Assembly (NCBI RefSeq): GCF_002723835.1
Contig: NZ_BEWG01000045.1
Span: 1 to 36,990 of the forward strand
Reading direction: 5' to 3'
Length of the DNA stretch: 36,990 nt
From: Mycobacterium sp. shizuoka-1
Lineage (GTDB): Bacteria; Actinomycetota; Actinomycetes; Mycobacteriales; Mycobacteriaceae
The notes below the pieces were generated by a model, which ran no database searches, was not told the origin of the DNA, and saw only the letters and a list, made by a program, of their open reading frames with translations. How positions within the stretch are numbered: the stretch's first letter is position 1; every line of letters starts with the position of its first letter. This document shows, piece by piece, positions 7,766 to 15,505 of this stretch. The position numbers and the translations under genes were made by a program.

Positions 7766-9085
7766 CTAGAGCGCAGTCAGTAGACCGCGCGCCGCCACGA
7801 CCTCGGAGTCATCCCCCGCGCGGGCAAGCACAGCCTCGGTAGCCGAATCCACACACAGAGTCAGGTGCGCACGATGGCGCGTCATCGTCACGCACATCCT
7901 GCCCGCGTCCAACGCGAACGGCTCAGCGCTGCGGTATCCCGCCATCGGATGCAGGGCCACCACTGCTGGCCGCTCCATGCCCTGCAACGCATTGACCGTA
8001 CCCACCAACACCTCTGGAAGATCGGAAAGCAACGCCCGAACAGCACCGGCCTGCGCGACATGGGGAACCGCCACGGCGATATCACCCTCCGACAACGCCA
8101 TCCGCTCCCCACCGCACCGGTATTCGAACGTCATCAACTCCCGCACCCGATCCACCAGTGTAGCCAGCAGCGCCGGATCAGTCGGGCCATGTCTGGTCTT
8201 GACGCGCCGACACTCCAACTCCGGCAACACGGTCCCGTCACTGGCGACCACCGACTCGTCTGGCCGCCGCGAGGTGAAGGGCATCTGCGGGTAGAAGTGC
8301 TCCGATACCAGGGCGCATGTCTGCGGCCCCAGCCGCCACGAGTTCGTCAGCCGATGCACACTGATCGCATCACCATGGGCGGCCAACAACGCAGCCGGGG
8401 CAGGCTGGTGCGGTCCACTCAACTGGCCGTCCCAGCGCGCCGTCGAGCCGGTCACCACCGGGTCGACCTGGCCGGGATCACCCACGCACACAACCTGCCG
8501 CGCAAGCGCCCCCAGCGCCCCGACATCGGAATACGTTGCCTGCCAGGCCTCGTCCACCAAAAGGATGTCTCCCCCGACCAGAGCCGGATCGACGTAAAGC
8601 AACCGGGCGGTCGTCCCGATCAGAATCTGCCCACCTGTCGAGCGGTCCCACCGCACCTGGTGTCCAGCCACGGTGCGCACCCCCTCAACCGCTCGCCCCG
8701 CCCGCTGCCCACCACTCTTGACGATGAGTGCGGCACGGTCACTGACCGCCGTGATCCGCCGCCCCAACTCACTGGCCTGCTCACGCGTCTGGGCAGCCAC
8801 CAACACCCGCAATCCAACCCGATGGGCCAGCGCACCGGCCAACAAAGCGATCAGCCGACTCTTACCCGAACCTGGACAAGCTGGCACGCAGATGCCTGCC
8901 TCTCCACTCCACGCGGCCATCAGCACCCGCGCCAGCATCGGAGAGTTCAACAGTTCACGCCCCGGCCATTCCTGCTGCACCACACCAGGTTTCTCAGCAG
9001 CAGCGGGTGGGCGTGCCTTTTCGCGCGAATCAGCCGGCACCGCACCAGCGCGCGCACCCACAAACGACTCAGGCAGTCGACGCAT
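7766..9085 (-). CDS. Superfamily 1 DNA/RNA helicase (UPF1/Dna2-like AAA_11/AAA_12)
   Basis: The 439-aa protein carries the SF1 motifs in order: Walker A C-P-G-S-G-K-S near residue 69, motif Ia with V-A-A-Q-T-R-E-Q-A, Walker B L-L-V-D-E-A near 172, motif III V-G-D-P-G-Q-V near 200, motif V V-G-T-V-N-A-L-Q-G-M-E near 358 and motif VI V-T-M-T-R-H-R near 400. It should couple ATP hydrolysis to moving along or unwinding nucleic acid. It is shorter than most SF1B helicases, with little accessory sequence. ATG at 9085 is preferred over GTG at 9091 because a GGGGAGGG box is correctly spaced. It is the last gene of the MoxR/VWA operon and overlaps the preceding gene by 17 bp. Confidence 0.85.
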   Translation of the reverse strand: MRRLPESFVGARAGAVPADSREKARPPAAAEKPGVVQQEWPGRELLNSPMLARVLMAAWSGEAGICVPACPGSGKSRLIALLAGALAHRVGLRVLVAAQTREQASELGRRITAVSDRAALIVKSGGQRAGRAVEGVRTVAGHQVRWDRSTGGQILIGTTARLLYVDPALVGGDILLVDEAWQATYSDVGALGALARQVVCVGDPGQVDPVVTGSTARWDGQLSGPHQPAPAALLAAHGDAISVHRLTNSWRLGPQTCALVSEHFYPQMPFTSRRPDESVVASDGTVLPELECRRVKTRHGPTDPALLATLVDRVRELMTFEYRCGGERMALSEGDIAVAVPHVAQAGAVRALLSDLPEVLVGTVNALQGMERPAVVALHPMAGYRSAEPFALDAGRMCVTMTRHRAHLTLCVDSATEAVLARAGDDSEVVAARGLLTAL

Positions 9086-10301
9086 CGCCACCCTCCCCTC
9101 TCAAGTCCTCATCATCGGCAGCGGCGATCATCACGGCCAGCGGCACCGCACGGCGCGCGCTCGTAGGTGTCGTGCCCTGCGACAGCCACGAGAACCGACG
9201 CCGGTACAACCGGGCCACCGCCGCACGCCTTGACCGGATGGTCGACGGCGACGGCGGGGCAGGGATCACTGTCACCCGCTCTGCGGCCACCGGACGATAC
9301 CCCGATTTCCGTAGCCCCCCGATGGTCACTGCCAACGCCCCGCCGACCACCTCCGTGGCCAACACGTCCCCTCCGAAGCGGTCCCCGACACCGGGCGTCG
9401 CCGCCATCGGCTCACCCGGCCAACCGATTACAGCGGCACCGGGGCGCAACCGGGTATCGAGCCGATCAGCGCGCACCGTGACGCGTCCCGCCTGCGGCCC
9501 CACCCCGACCACGACCTCGCCGCGACAGACGAACCCGCCATGAACGCCCCGCGCACGCCACAGCGGGTCACCCAATAACGCCGCCTCGAACAGATCGGTC
9601 GCATCGCAGCGGCTCGCCAGCCGCGCCGCCGCCACATGCAGTGTCTCGACGCGATCCCAGCTACGCCCAGCATTCAACGTCTCCTGCACCTTCCCCAGAT
9701 GCCAGTCGTCGTCCTCGCGGATCTGTTCCAACCCCGCGAGCAGGTCTCCACCGGTCACCGCCCGGTGCCACACGTGCAGTCCAGCCACACCGGTCGGGAC
9801 CGCCAGCGCTGCCCGCCACCGGCCCGCATGATCAGCACCGGGCACCACTCCAAGCATGAACCGCTGCCGAGACACGCCCAGTACGTCGGTCACTGCCGAG
9901 GTGCCGGGATGGGCGGCACGTTCGGCCCACCACCCGGCCAGCGCCGAACCCGCTGCCACCTCCGCACTGGCCAATGCTGGGTCAGCGTGACGAGCCGCCA
10001 GCCCGCCCAGCACACGCAACGTGGCAGCAGAGTCGACCACTGCAGTCGCCCCGCCGCCCAGATCACCGCCCGCGCAACCGCTCGCTCGTGCCACCGCCGC
10101 GAGCCCCTCGGGACCGTAGCCGCTGTATCGGTGCCCATCAGACCCCACCGCCTGCACATGCACCACCGATCCGCGCCGCCGAACGCCCACAGCGACCCGC
10201 GTCTCCCGCATCGGTGCCGGATTGTGCAACAGCCGGGGCACCGGAACCCCGGCATCACGAGCAGCCACCCGCACCGCCAGGTCGAACAACACCGCACTCA
10301 C
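9069..10301 (-). CDS. Unknown 410-aa protein of the MoxR/VWA/helicase operon
   Basis: No family recognised. The protein is rich in Ala, Gly, Val and Arg, with no signal peptide or membrane helix. Features visible are G-V-S-R-Q-R-F-M-L-G near 145, a conserved-looking V-R-A-D-R-L-D-T-R-L-R-P-G-A-A-V-I-G-W segment near 280, and a basic patch R-S-R-R-A-A-V-A-R-L-Y-R-R-R near 365. Its GTG start overlaps the stop of the 65-aa gene (GTGA, 10298-10301), so it is made in step with the rest of the operon, which suggests a structural or specificity subunit. Codons for the segment R-R-R-F-S-W-L-S-Q-G-T-T are duplicated at 24175-24230. Confidence 0.75.
   Translation of the reverse strand: MSAVLFDLAVRVAARDAGVPVPRLLHNPAPMRETRVAVGVRRRGSVVHVQAVGSDGHRYSGYGPEGLAAVARASGCAGGDLGGGATAVVDSAATLRVLGGLAARHADPALASAEVAAGSALAGWWAERAAHPGTSAVTDVLGVSRQRFMLGVVPGADHAGRWRAALAVPTGVAGLHVWHRAVTGGDLLAGLEQIREDDDWHLGKVQETLNAGRSWDRVETLHVAAARLASRCDATDLFEAALLGDPLWRARGVHGGFVCRGEVVVGVGPQAGRVTVRADRLDTRLRPGAAVIGWPGEPMAATPGVGDRFGGDVLATEVVGGALAVTIGGLRKSGYRPVAAERVTVIPAPPSPSTIRSRRAAVARLYRRRFSWLSQGTTPTSARRAVPLAVMIAAADDEDLRGEGGDASTA
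9149..9204. repeat. 56-bp direct repeat, copy 1 (with 24175-24230)
   Basis: This 56-bp stretch differs at only two positions from 24175-24230 and has the same orientation. It contains an imperfect inverted repeat: CTCGTAGGTGTCG pairs with the arm ending in CCACGAG across a 7-nt spacer, and both differences fall in this region. Here it is inside the 3' part of the 410-aa gene. It could be a gene-family remnant or a recombination site. Confidence 0.8.
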
Positions 10302-10495
10302 CCCGCACCACCACAGCCAGAGTCTCTTGTTGCACGCCCCCGCCGCGCAGCGGCGAATCCATCGGCTAGAGCCAGCGTCGCTGGATCGTCACCGCCACGC
10401 TCGGTGACCTGTCGAACGCTGCCCTGATCCCAGCCCGTACCAGCGAGCACCGCATCCACCCACTGCCCGAAATCGCCCACACCCCGCTCAGTCAT
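10298..10495 (-). CDS. Small unknown protein (65 aa) between VWA and 410-aa genes
   Basis: A short frame bridges its neighbours with overlaps on both sides: ATG overlaps the VWA-gene stop (ATGA, 10492-10495) and its stop overlaps the next GTG (GTGA, 10298-10301). These overlaps are the best evidence that it is real. The peptide has an amphipathic N-terminal half (G-V-G-D-F-G-Q-W-V-D-A-V-L) and a basic C-terminus with R-R-G-R-A-T-R. No family recognised; an adaptor role is only a guess. An upstream ATG would start it at 10522. Confidence 0.6.
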   Translation of the reverse strand: MTERGVGDFGQWVDAVLAGTGWDQGSVRQVTERGGDDPATLALADGFAAARRGRATRDSGCGGAG

Positions 10496-11739
10496 GCCGC
10501 GACCCGCACTGTTTTGGCCCACGCGGGCGCGGTGTCACTGGCGTGCGCCCCAATCAGGGCCACGACCAACGGCACCGGCAAACTCTTTGCGGGCCAAGGC
10601 GTCCCGCCATCGGTCATGCACACAATGACGTTGGCGGCTGGCCGAGCCGCCAGAGCCGCATCAATCCCGACCCGCAGATCGGTCCCTCCGCCGCCGGTCA
10701 ACTCGACCTCGCTGATCGAGCGGACCTGCCGTGCCGTCGTGGCCTTGGCATCGCAGCACAGCACCCGCACCGTGGCCGTCGTGCGCCGCAACACCGCCCG
10801 CGTCTCCGACAGCGCCGCCGCCAGGTCAGCCGACCCCATCGACCCCGACGTGTCGATCACCAGATCAACCGCGATCTTCGGAGCCCGCAACGTCGGCAGC
10901 AGTACACCGCCAGGTGCGCGCCGGTTGGGTCGACGCCACGAGTGGTGTACCTGACCCTGCTGATCCTCGACGGCTCGGCGCACCGCCGCGCGCAGCACTT
11001 TGGGCCACGGCACCACCGCAGGAGCCAGCTGCGCGTCGGCCCACCGGGTCAGGCCCGCTGGCATCGTGCCCCGACCTGACCCGCCAATCTGAGACTCGCG
11101 CAGCACCGCCCGAGCGACGGCCACCTTCACCAGCTCAGCGGCAGCACCAGACAATCCCGCACCGTTGCCGAGGTCCGCAGCAGCGGGCAGTTCCCCGGCC
11201 ACCGCACGATCCCCGGCCCCGGACCCGCAACCCTCACCAACCTCCCCGTCGCCGCCATCCGTGTTGATCGCCTTCGGCGGCGACCCCTCGGGCACCAGGT
11301 GCTGGTAATACACCTCGGCGGCGTGGCCGTCCTCGCAGCCGATCCCCTGCGGCGTGACAGCCCCCTCCGGCAGGCCCACACCCGCCGCGATCAGGTCGTC
11401 GTTGATCTCAGCGTCAGCCGCGTAGTTCCACATGGTCCGGTCCACCAGCGGATCAACTGCCTCGGCACGGTCGCTGTGGTCGCGCAGCAAGTGCCCGATT
11501 TCATGCAGCAACACGGCCCCGGCGACCGGTATCGACCACCCCTCATCGGTGCCCAACAGCACCGGATCGATGTACACGCGCCAATGTCGGTCCACTGCAA
11601 ATGTCTTCAGCCCCGGCGCAGCAACCGGCGAGAGTGCGAACAGCGCCCGCGCGAAGTAGGGCATCGCCTCGACAGCCACCATGCGCGCCAGCCGAAACCG
11701 CCGCCATTCCTCGGCGCTGAGCGCCCGCACCTCGCTCAC
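10492..11739 (-). CDS. DUF2201-type metallopeptidase-like protein with VWA domain
   Basis: The N-terminal half has a zinc-peptidase motif H-E-I-G-H at residues 79-83 in L-L-H-E-I-G-H-L-L-R-D-H, followed by N-Y-A-A-D-A-E-I-N-D-D, the pattern of DUF2201/COG3864 predicted metal-dependent peptidases. The C-terminal half is a von Willebrand A domain with a complete MIDAS: D-T-S-G-S near 290, a Thr in G-G-G-G-T-D-L and an Asp in M-T-D-G-G. Proteins of this design usually sit beside a MoxR ATPase, which remodels or loads the VWA partner; here the MoxR gene is directly upstream and overlaps by 4 bp (GTGA, 11736-11739). A linker of about 80 residues joins the domains. Cytoplasmic. Confidence 0.88.
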   Translation of the reverse strand: MSEVRALSAEEWRRFRLARMVAVEAMPYFARALFALSPVAAPGLKTFAVDRHWRVYIDPVLLGTDEGWSIPVAGAVLLHEIGHLLRDHSDRAEAVDPLVDRTMWNYAADAEINDDLIAAGVGLPEGAVTPQGIGCEDGHAAEVYYQHLVPEGSPPKAINTDGGDGEVGEGCGSGAGDRAVAGELPAAADLGNGAGLSGAAAELVKVAVARAVLRESQIGGSGRGTMPAGLTRWADAQLAPAVVPWPKVLRAAVRRAVEDQQGQVHHSWRRPNRRAPGGVLLPTLRAPKIAVDLVIDTSGSMGSADLAAALSETRAVLRRTTATVRVLCCDAKATTARQVRSISEVELTGGGGTDLRVGIDAALAARPAANVIVCMTDGGTPWPAKSLPVPLVVALIGAHASDTAPAWAKTVRVAA

Positions 11740-12842
11740 GCGGCGCTCCCGGCATCCAAGCCAGCGGCGATCATGACATCGCGAAACCGCCGCGCCGACG
11801 CCGGAGGGCGAGCACCGGCAGGCATCGCCACGCTCAGATCACGTGCCGCCGCCCCCGCCACGTCCGGTGCACCGTGGGTCGCGGCCGCGACCAACGGACC
11901 CCACGCGGTGTTCCATGCGTCTCTGGTGCCCTTGGCCGCAGCCCAGGCCACCACACCGGACAACACCGCCCACACCTGGTCCGGACGCGCCGAACCCCAC
12001 GCAACGATGCTGGGATCTGCGATCACCTCCGCGACAGCAGGCAAATCCATGCTGGCACGCCATTCCAGGAACTCACTGCCCGCACCGTCACCAACCAAAC
12101 CGAGCGCAACCGTGCTGATCGCCGCCAGGTCGTCACGGCGCAGGTGCGCAAGCACCCTCGCCATCGCCTCCCAGGACCGCCGCGACGGCCACGCCCGCCC
12201 AGCAGCTTCATCGGTGTCGGGATAGCAGTGCAGCTGCCCAGGGCGCGCCTCGATGTAAGCGCACACCGCCCCCACTTCCTCGGCCTTGCGCAGGGGATCA
12301 GCGGCAACCGCACGCGACGCGGGCAGCGACGAGAACGCCGAACGCATACCGGTCAGCCATTCCTCGGCAGTCGGCGCGAAATCCACGTGCAGGAAACGAT
12401 TTGCCATCGGTGGCGTCAGGTCGACGCCCCCAGCACTGCGATCCGGCGGATTGGCCGCAGCAACAATACGCACCTCATCAGGCAACTTCGTGCGCCCCAC
12501 CACACGCTCCAACGCCACCGTCAGCATCGCCGCCTGCACCGAAGGAGAACAAGTGGATATCTCATCGAGCAACAGATACCCGCCGTTGGCGTCAACCAAA
12601 GTCTTGGCCCAGTCAGGCATCGCCAACGTCTGAACCGCACCATCGGTGACGACCGGCCATCCCGCGATATCGACAGGCTCGCGCTGAGACCCGATCACCG
12701 TTTCCACTGGCACGCCGTCAGCAGCGGCCAACGCTCTGACAACCGAGGACTTCCCAGTGCCGGGGTCGCTCCACAGCAGCACCGGAACATGTGCCCGCGC
12801 CGCCGCATCGATCACTGTGACAGTCGTGTCAAGATCACTCAT
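11736..12842 (-). CDS. MoxR-type AAA+ ATPase
   Basis: The 368-aa protein has Walker A D-P-G-T-G-K-S at 26-32, Walker B Y-L-L-L-D-E-I-S at 89-96, a sensor-like A-A-N-P-P-D-R-S and the MoxR-style order of AAA_5 proteins. MoxR ATPases act as chaperones for VWA-domain proteins, matching the next gene. ATG at 12842 has a GGAGGGAC box 9 bp upstream. It is the first gene of the overlapping set. About 50 bp upstream are two CAGGTAGT direct repeats that may control the operon. The C-terminal third is alanine-rich and helical. Confidence 0.85.
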   Translation of the reverse strand: MSDLDTTVTVIDAAARAHVPVLLWSDPGTGKSSVVRALAAADGVPVETVIGSQREPVDIAGWPVVTDGAVQTLAMPDWAKTLVDANGGYLLLDEISTCSPSVQAAMLTVALERVVGRTKLPDEVRIVAAANPPDRSAGGVDLTPPMANRFLHVDFAPTAEEWLTGMRSAFSSLPASRAVAADPLRKAEEVGAVCAYIEARPGQLHCYPDTDEAAGRAWPSRRSWEAMARVLAHLRRDDLAAISTVALGLVGDGAGSEFLEWRASMDLPAVAEVIADPSIVAWGSARPDQVWAVLSGVVAWAAAKGTRDAWNTAWGPLVAAATHGAPDVAGAAARDLSVAMPAGARPPASARRFRDVMIAAGLDAGSAA

Positions 12843-12890
12843 AGCAGAGTCCCTCCGAGTGGAATCCTGGGCCAGCCCAACGCGTGCCCA

Positions 12891-12909
12891 ACTACCTGCA
12901 TACTACCTG
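12891..12909 (-). promoter_or_regulatory. Tandem CAGGTAGT repeat and candidate -10 upstream of the MoxR gene
   Basis: On the minus strand CAGGTAGT occurs twice with 11-bp spacing (complements at 12891-12898 and 12902-12909). The first copy overlaps TAGTAT, a good TANNNT -10 candidate about 60 bp before the MoxR ATG. One-turn direct repeats over a -10 box suggest an operator. Confidence 0.35.
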
Positions 12910-12976
12910 GCATCTCCGACATAAACGGCCCGCGCTGCAACCACTTTCGCAGCACACCGCAGTTCCGGCGGCGGTC

Positions 12977-13333
12977 CTAGAGGATGCCGCGCACCTCGCA
13001 GTAGTGGTCATACTCCGACCGTGACACAGCCGCATCCCAGTCAACGCCGAGTGCATCGCACAGGTGGCGCAAATCCCCCAGCAGGTCTGTCAACGCCACC
13101 CCAATATCCTCATTTAGCTTCGCACCACCGAGATGCTGCGCGTAAGCCACCAGGCCACGCGCAGCCCACCCGGCACGGATATCGTTGTCGCGCTTCGGGT
13201 CACAATCAAGACTATCCAACAGTGACCGCTTCGGCTGACCCGCAATCAACACCGCCAACGACTCCACCGACTCGGCAGGCACACTGCCCGCATTGAACAG
13301 CGGCCCATCACCAGTACCGGCATACAGATGCAT
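12977..13333 (-). CDS. Unknown 118-aa protein, phage/plasmid type
   Basis: The protein ends D-L-L-G-D-L-R-H-L-C-D-A-L-G-V-D-W-D-A-A-V-S-R, a helical pattern common in small unnamed phage and plasmid proteins; I cannot assign a function. An internal A-G-W-A-A-R-G-L-V-A-Y-A-Q-H-L is also helical. ATG at 13333 follows a strong GGGAGGGG box. It precedes the MoxR gene by 134 bp on the same strand and could be co-transcribed, but the repeats at 12891-12909 suggest a separate promoter for the MoxR operon. Confidence 0.65.
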   Translation of the reverse strand: MHLYAGTGDGPLFNAGSVPAESVESLAVLIAGQPKRSLLDSLDCDPKRDNDIRAGWAARGLVAYAQHLGGAKLNEDIGVALTDLLGDLRHLCDALGVDWDAAVSRSEYDHYCEVRGIL

Positions 13334-13393
13334 CAGCGTTCGCCCCTCCCTGGGCTGCTAGGCTCGCCCCAACGGCGTGCCTTCACAACGGGT

Positions 13394-13399
13394 ATCCTA
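13394..13399 (-). promoter_or_regulatory. Candidate -10 box for the 118-aa gene
   Basis: TAGGAT on the minus strand (complement of 13394-13399) lies 60 bp upstream of the ATG at 13333 and matches the actinobacterial -10 pattern TANNNT. The -35 region is not recognisable. The sequence upstream contains a run of five ACG triplets (13480s) and otherwise nothing notable. Confidence 0.3.
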
Positions 13400-13512
13400 C
13401 TGCGCTACACCGACATTCATAGGTACGCAGCGCGCGCACCCTCTCACTGCAACGAGCGGTGCCCAACCAACAACACGACGACGACGACGACACGGCGAAT
13501 CCGACTGAAGGG

Positions 13513-13555
13513 GCCGATCACTCCCCACCCCTGTGCCGGGTGGGGAGTGATCGGC
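13513..13555 (-). terminator. Perfect 18-bp stem terminator after the tandem-HTH regulator
   Basis: Arms 13513-13530 and 13538-13555 pair perfectly around CTGTGCC. The hairpin begins 4 bp beyond the regulator stop at 13559. It shares its inner 10 bp and loop with the hairpin at 7683-7725, but its outer 8 bp are different and equally well paired. Each copy follows the last gene of a minus-strand unit. Confidence 0.75.
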
Positions 13556-13558
13556 AGG

Positions 13559-14452
13559 TTAAGAACTGTGATCGGCAGAATGGTCAGTGTCGCCGCGGTA
13601 CTCATTCACGTCGACGACGACCCTGACCGACATCCCGGCAGCTTCCAGCTCGCCGGCCAGTCGCGCCGCACACACCGCGTGAACCAGACACGGATACGGA
13701 ACACCATCGCGCCGGGTCCGCGCCCTCGGGTATTCCCGCTCGAACAGATCCTGATCGTCGAGCATCACGATCTCACGTACCGAGTCGCTGTCGACCCATT
13801 CCAGCTCTGTGGCGGTAGAGGCGATGAAGTCGTCGATGGCCTGCAACTCAGCGATCAGACCAGCCTGGGGCGGCTTGGCCCCTCTTTCGGCGTTGTAGTA
13901 GGACTTCTCACCGATCCTGAACAGGGTTGACGCTTGATTCTTGCCCAGACCTACTGCCAGACGCCGAGCCGCCAGGTCAAAGCGCCGCGCCCCGCGGTGC
14001 ACCTCGACGTCCCGGCCGGCGCGGCTAAGAGCGCCGGCAGCCCGGCCCACCGCGACATGCTGAAGAACGAGCGGGTAAGGATCTCGGTGAAGCGTTGTCA
14101 CCGCATCGGGGCGACCGTCTATGAAGGCAGCGTGCTCGGTTGCGGCTTGCAACACTACGGCGCCGGCGACGGGGGCCGCTGCGACCAGCGTGGCAGCTTC
14201 ACAGGCAACGAACGCCTCCATCTTGATCAGCTCACCGACCAGGTGCGGGCCGACCTCGCGCGCCCCGCTCTCGCGAGAGCGGTACTTGCCCGGCTCAATC
14301 CGCAGCAAGGCTGACAGATCGTTGGCGGACAGACCCAGGGCAGTCCGACGCGCCACCAGGTCCGACCACAAGTACGGTGCCACTTCGATACTGATATTGG
14401 CCCCTTGTTCGATGAAGGCTGTCAGCAACGGATCTGCCAATCCCACGCTCAT
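13559..14452 (-). CDS. Internally duplicated HTH protein (two DUF1870-like units)
   Basis: The 297-aa protein is a tandem duplication. Residues about 28-140 and 157-285 share a helix-turn-helix: R-R-T-A-L-G-L-S-A-N-D-L-S-A-L-L-R-I versus R-R-L-A-V-G-L-G-K-N-Q-A-S-T-L-F-R-I, each followed by Y-x-x-x-E-x-G-A. Each unit ends with a shared tail: P-Y-P-L-V-L-Q-H then R-A-A-G-A-L, versus P-Y-P-C-L-V-H-A then R-L-A-G-E-L. Two linked DNA-binding units in one chain suggest a monomer acting like a dimer on a direct repeat. ATG at 14452 has an AGAGGGAG box; the frame is open upstream to 14575. It lies upstream of the MoxR operon and may regulate it, which is inference. Confidence 0.7.
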   Translation of the reverse strand: MSVGLADPLLTAFIEQGANISIEVAPYLWSDLVARRTALGLSANDLSALLRIEPGKYRSRESGAREVGPHLVGELIKMEAFVACEAATLVAAAPVAGAVVLQAATEHAAFIDGRPDAVTTLHRDPYPLVLQHVAVGRAAGALSRAGRDVEVHRGARRFDLAARRLAVGLGKNQASTLFRIGEKSYYNAERGAKPPQAGLIAELQAIDDFIASTATELEWVDSDSVREIVMLDDQDLFEREYPRARTRRDGVPYPCLVHAVCAARLAGELEAAGMSVRVVVDVNEYRGDTDHSADHSS

Positions 14453-14608
14453 GGTCCGGTCTCCCTCTATGGAGCGCTGGGCCTCGCCCCTGATGGGCCT
14501 GCCCCCTCCTTTCAGGGTACCCCTGCCCGTCTCTGATCTCGGCTGGACGCCCCAGCTTGGCTCGACTTCCGCCACCGGTCACTTCGAACGGGCCGCGCAA
14601 CGCCCTGG

Positions 14609-15316
14609 TCAGCCGCCACGAGCCACGATGAGGAACGAAGCGGAGTTGGACACCGGAGCGCCGCCGTCGGGCGGGGCCACGGTGACGGTGACCTGGTAGG
14701 AGCCTGGCTCCATGATTTCCACGCGGCTGTTTGGGCTCCCCGAACAGTCGCTGCTGCGCCGAAACTGCGGGAACCCAGATGCCGAAGAGACGATTTCGGC
14801 GCTCACGGTGCAGTCCCCGCTGCCGACCTTTCCGCCGGGTCCTTGCGACGTCCAATCGAAGGTCATTAGCGGCGGGTTGATGCTGGACGGGTACGACGGC
14901 AACTCATAGGTGTTCTGGCCGATCTTGGTGAGGATTCCGTTGCCTATCCGCGGAACCACGCTCACCGACAGTATGGCCGGCTGCGCCGCCGCCGGTGGCG
15001 GCGCGACCGGTGACGGCGCGGCAACGGTGGGGAGATCCCCGCCGCTGCCGCTTCCGGGACTCGGGTTGGAGGGAAGACCTGTATCGGGGATGCTGACGCT
15101 GCCATCGGCCGAGGTGGCGGGCGGCCGCGATACCATCGAGGTAGGCGGCGGAGTCAACATGACTGTGCTGCTCGGCATCGAACCGCCACCGCTGACCTCG
15201 GGAGGAGCTTGGCAAGCCTTCAGCGCGGCCGGGATTCCGACCACAGCCGCGACAGCTGCGATGACGGTCGCAACGACGCCGGTCCTACTCCAGTTTTGAT
15301 CAGTCCCCCCACCCAT
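14609..15316 (-). CDS. Membrane-anchored exported protein, unknown
   Basis: The 235-aa protein has one hydrophobic segment at about 13-32 (G-V-V-A-T-V-I-A-A-V-A-A-V-V-G) and then a Cys in L-K-A-C that resembles but does not match a lipobox. A Ser/Pro/Gly-rich low-complexity linker (about 45-110) precedes a C-terminal domain of about 120 residues with paired cysteines (G-D-C-T and S-S-D-C-S) and a beta-rich ending, Y-Q-V-T-V-T-V-A-P-P, like an immunoglobulin-fold extracellular domain. Function unknown. It is preceded on the same strand by the 645-aa gene with a 190-bp gap. Confidence 0.65.
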   Translation of the reverse strand: MGGGTDQNWSRTGVVATVIAAVAAVVGIPAALKACQAPPEVSGGGSMPSSTVMLTPPPTSMVSRPPATSADGSVSIPDTGLPSNPSPGSGSGGDLPTVAAPSPVAPPPAAAQPAILSVSVVPRIGNGILTKIGQNTYELPSYPSSINPPLMTFDWTSQGPGGKVGSGDCTVSAEIVSSASGFPQFRRSSDCSGSPNSRVEIMEPGSYQVTVTVAPPDGGAPVSNSASFLIVARGG

Positions 15317-15505
15317 GCCAGGATCCTGCCACAGGCCCCGGGAGCCGGCGGCCGCAAGCCCTCATCGAGCGAGACGCATGAGCCGCGCACGGCGACGGCG
15401 CAGCACGCATGCCGGCCGCGGACTCAGCGTCGCTGCGCATTCACCGATCCGAGGGCGGTTTCACTCCTCCTCATTTCCAAGCGGCAGCTATCGGCCCGCA
15501 TTGGT

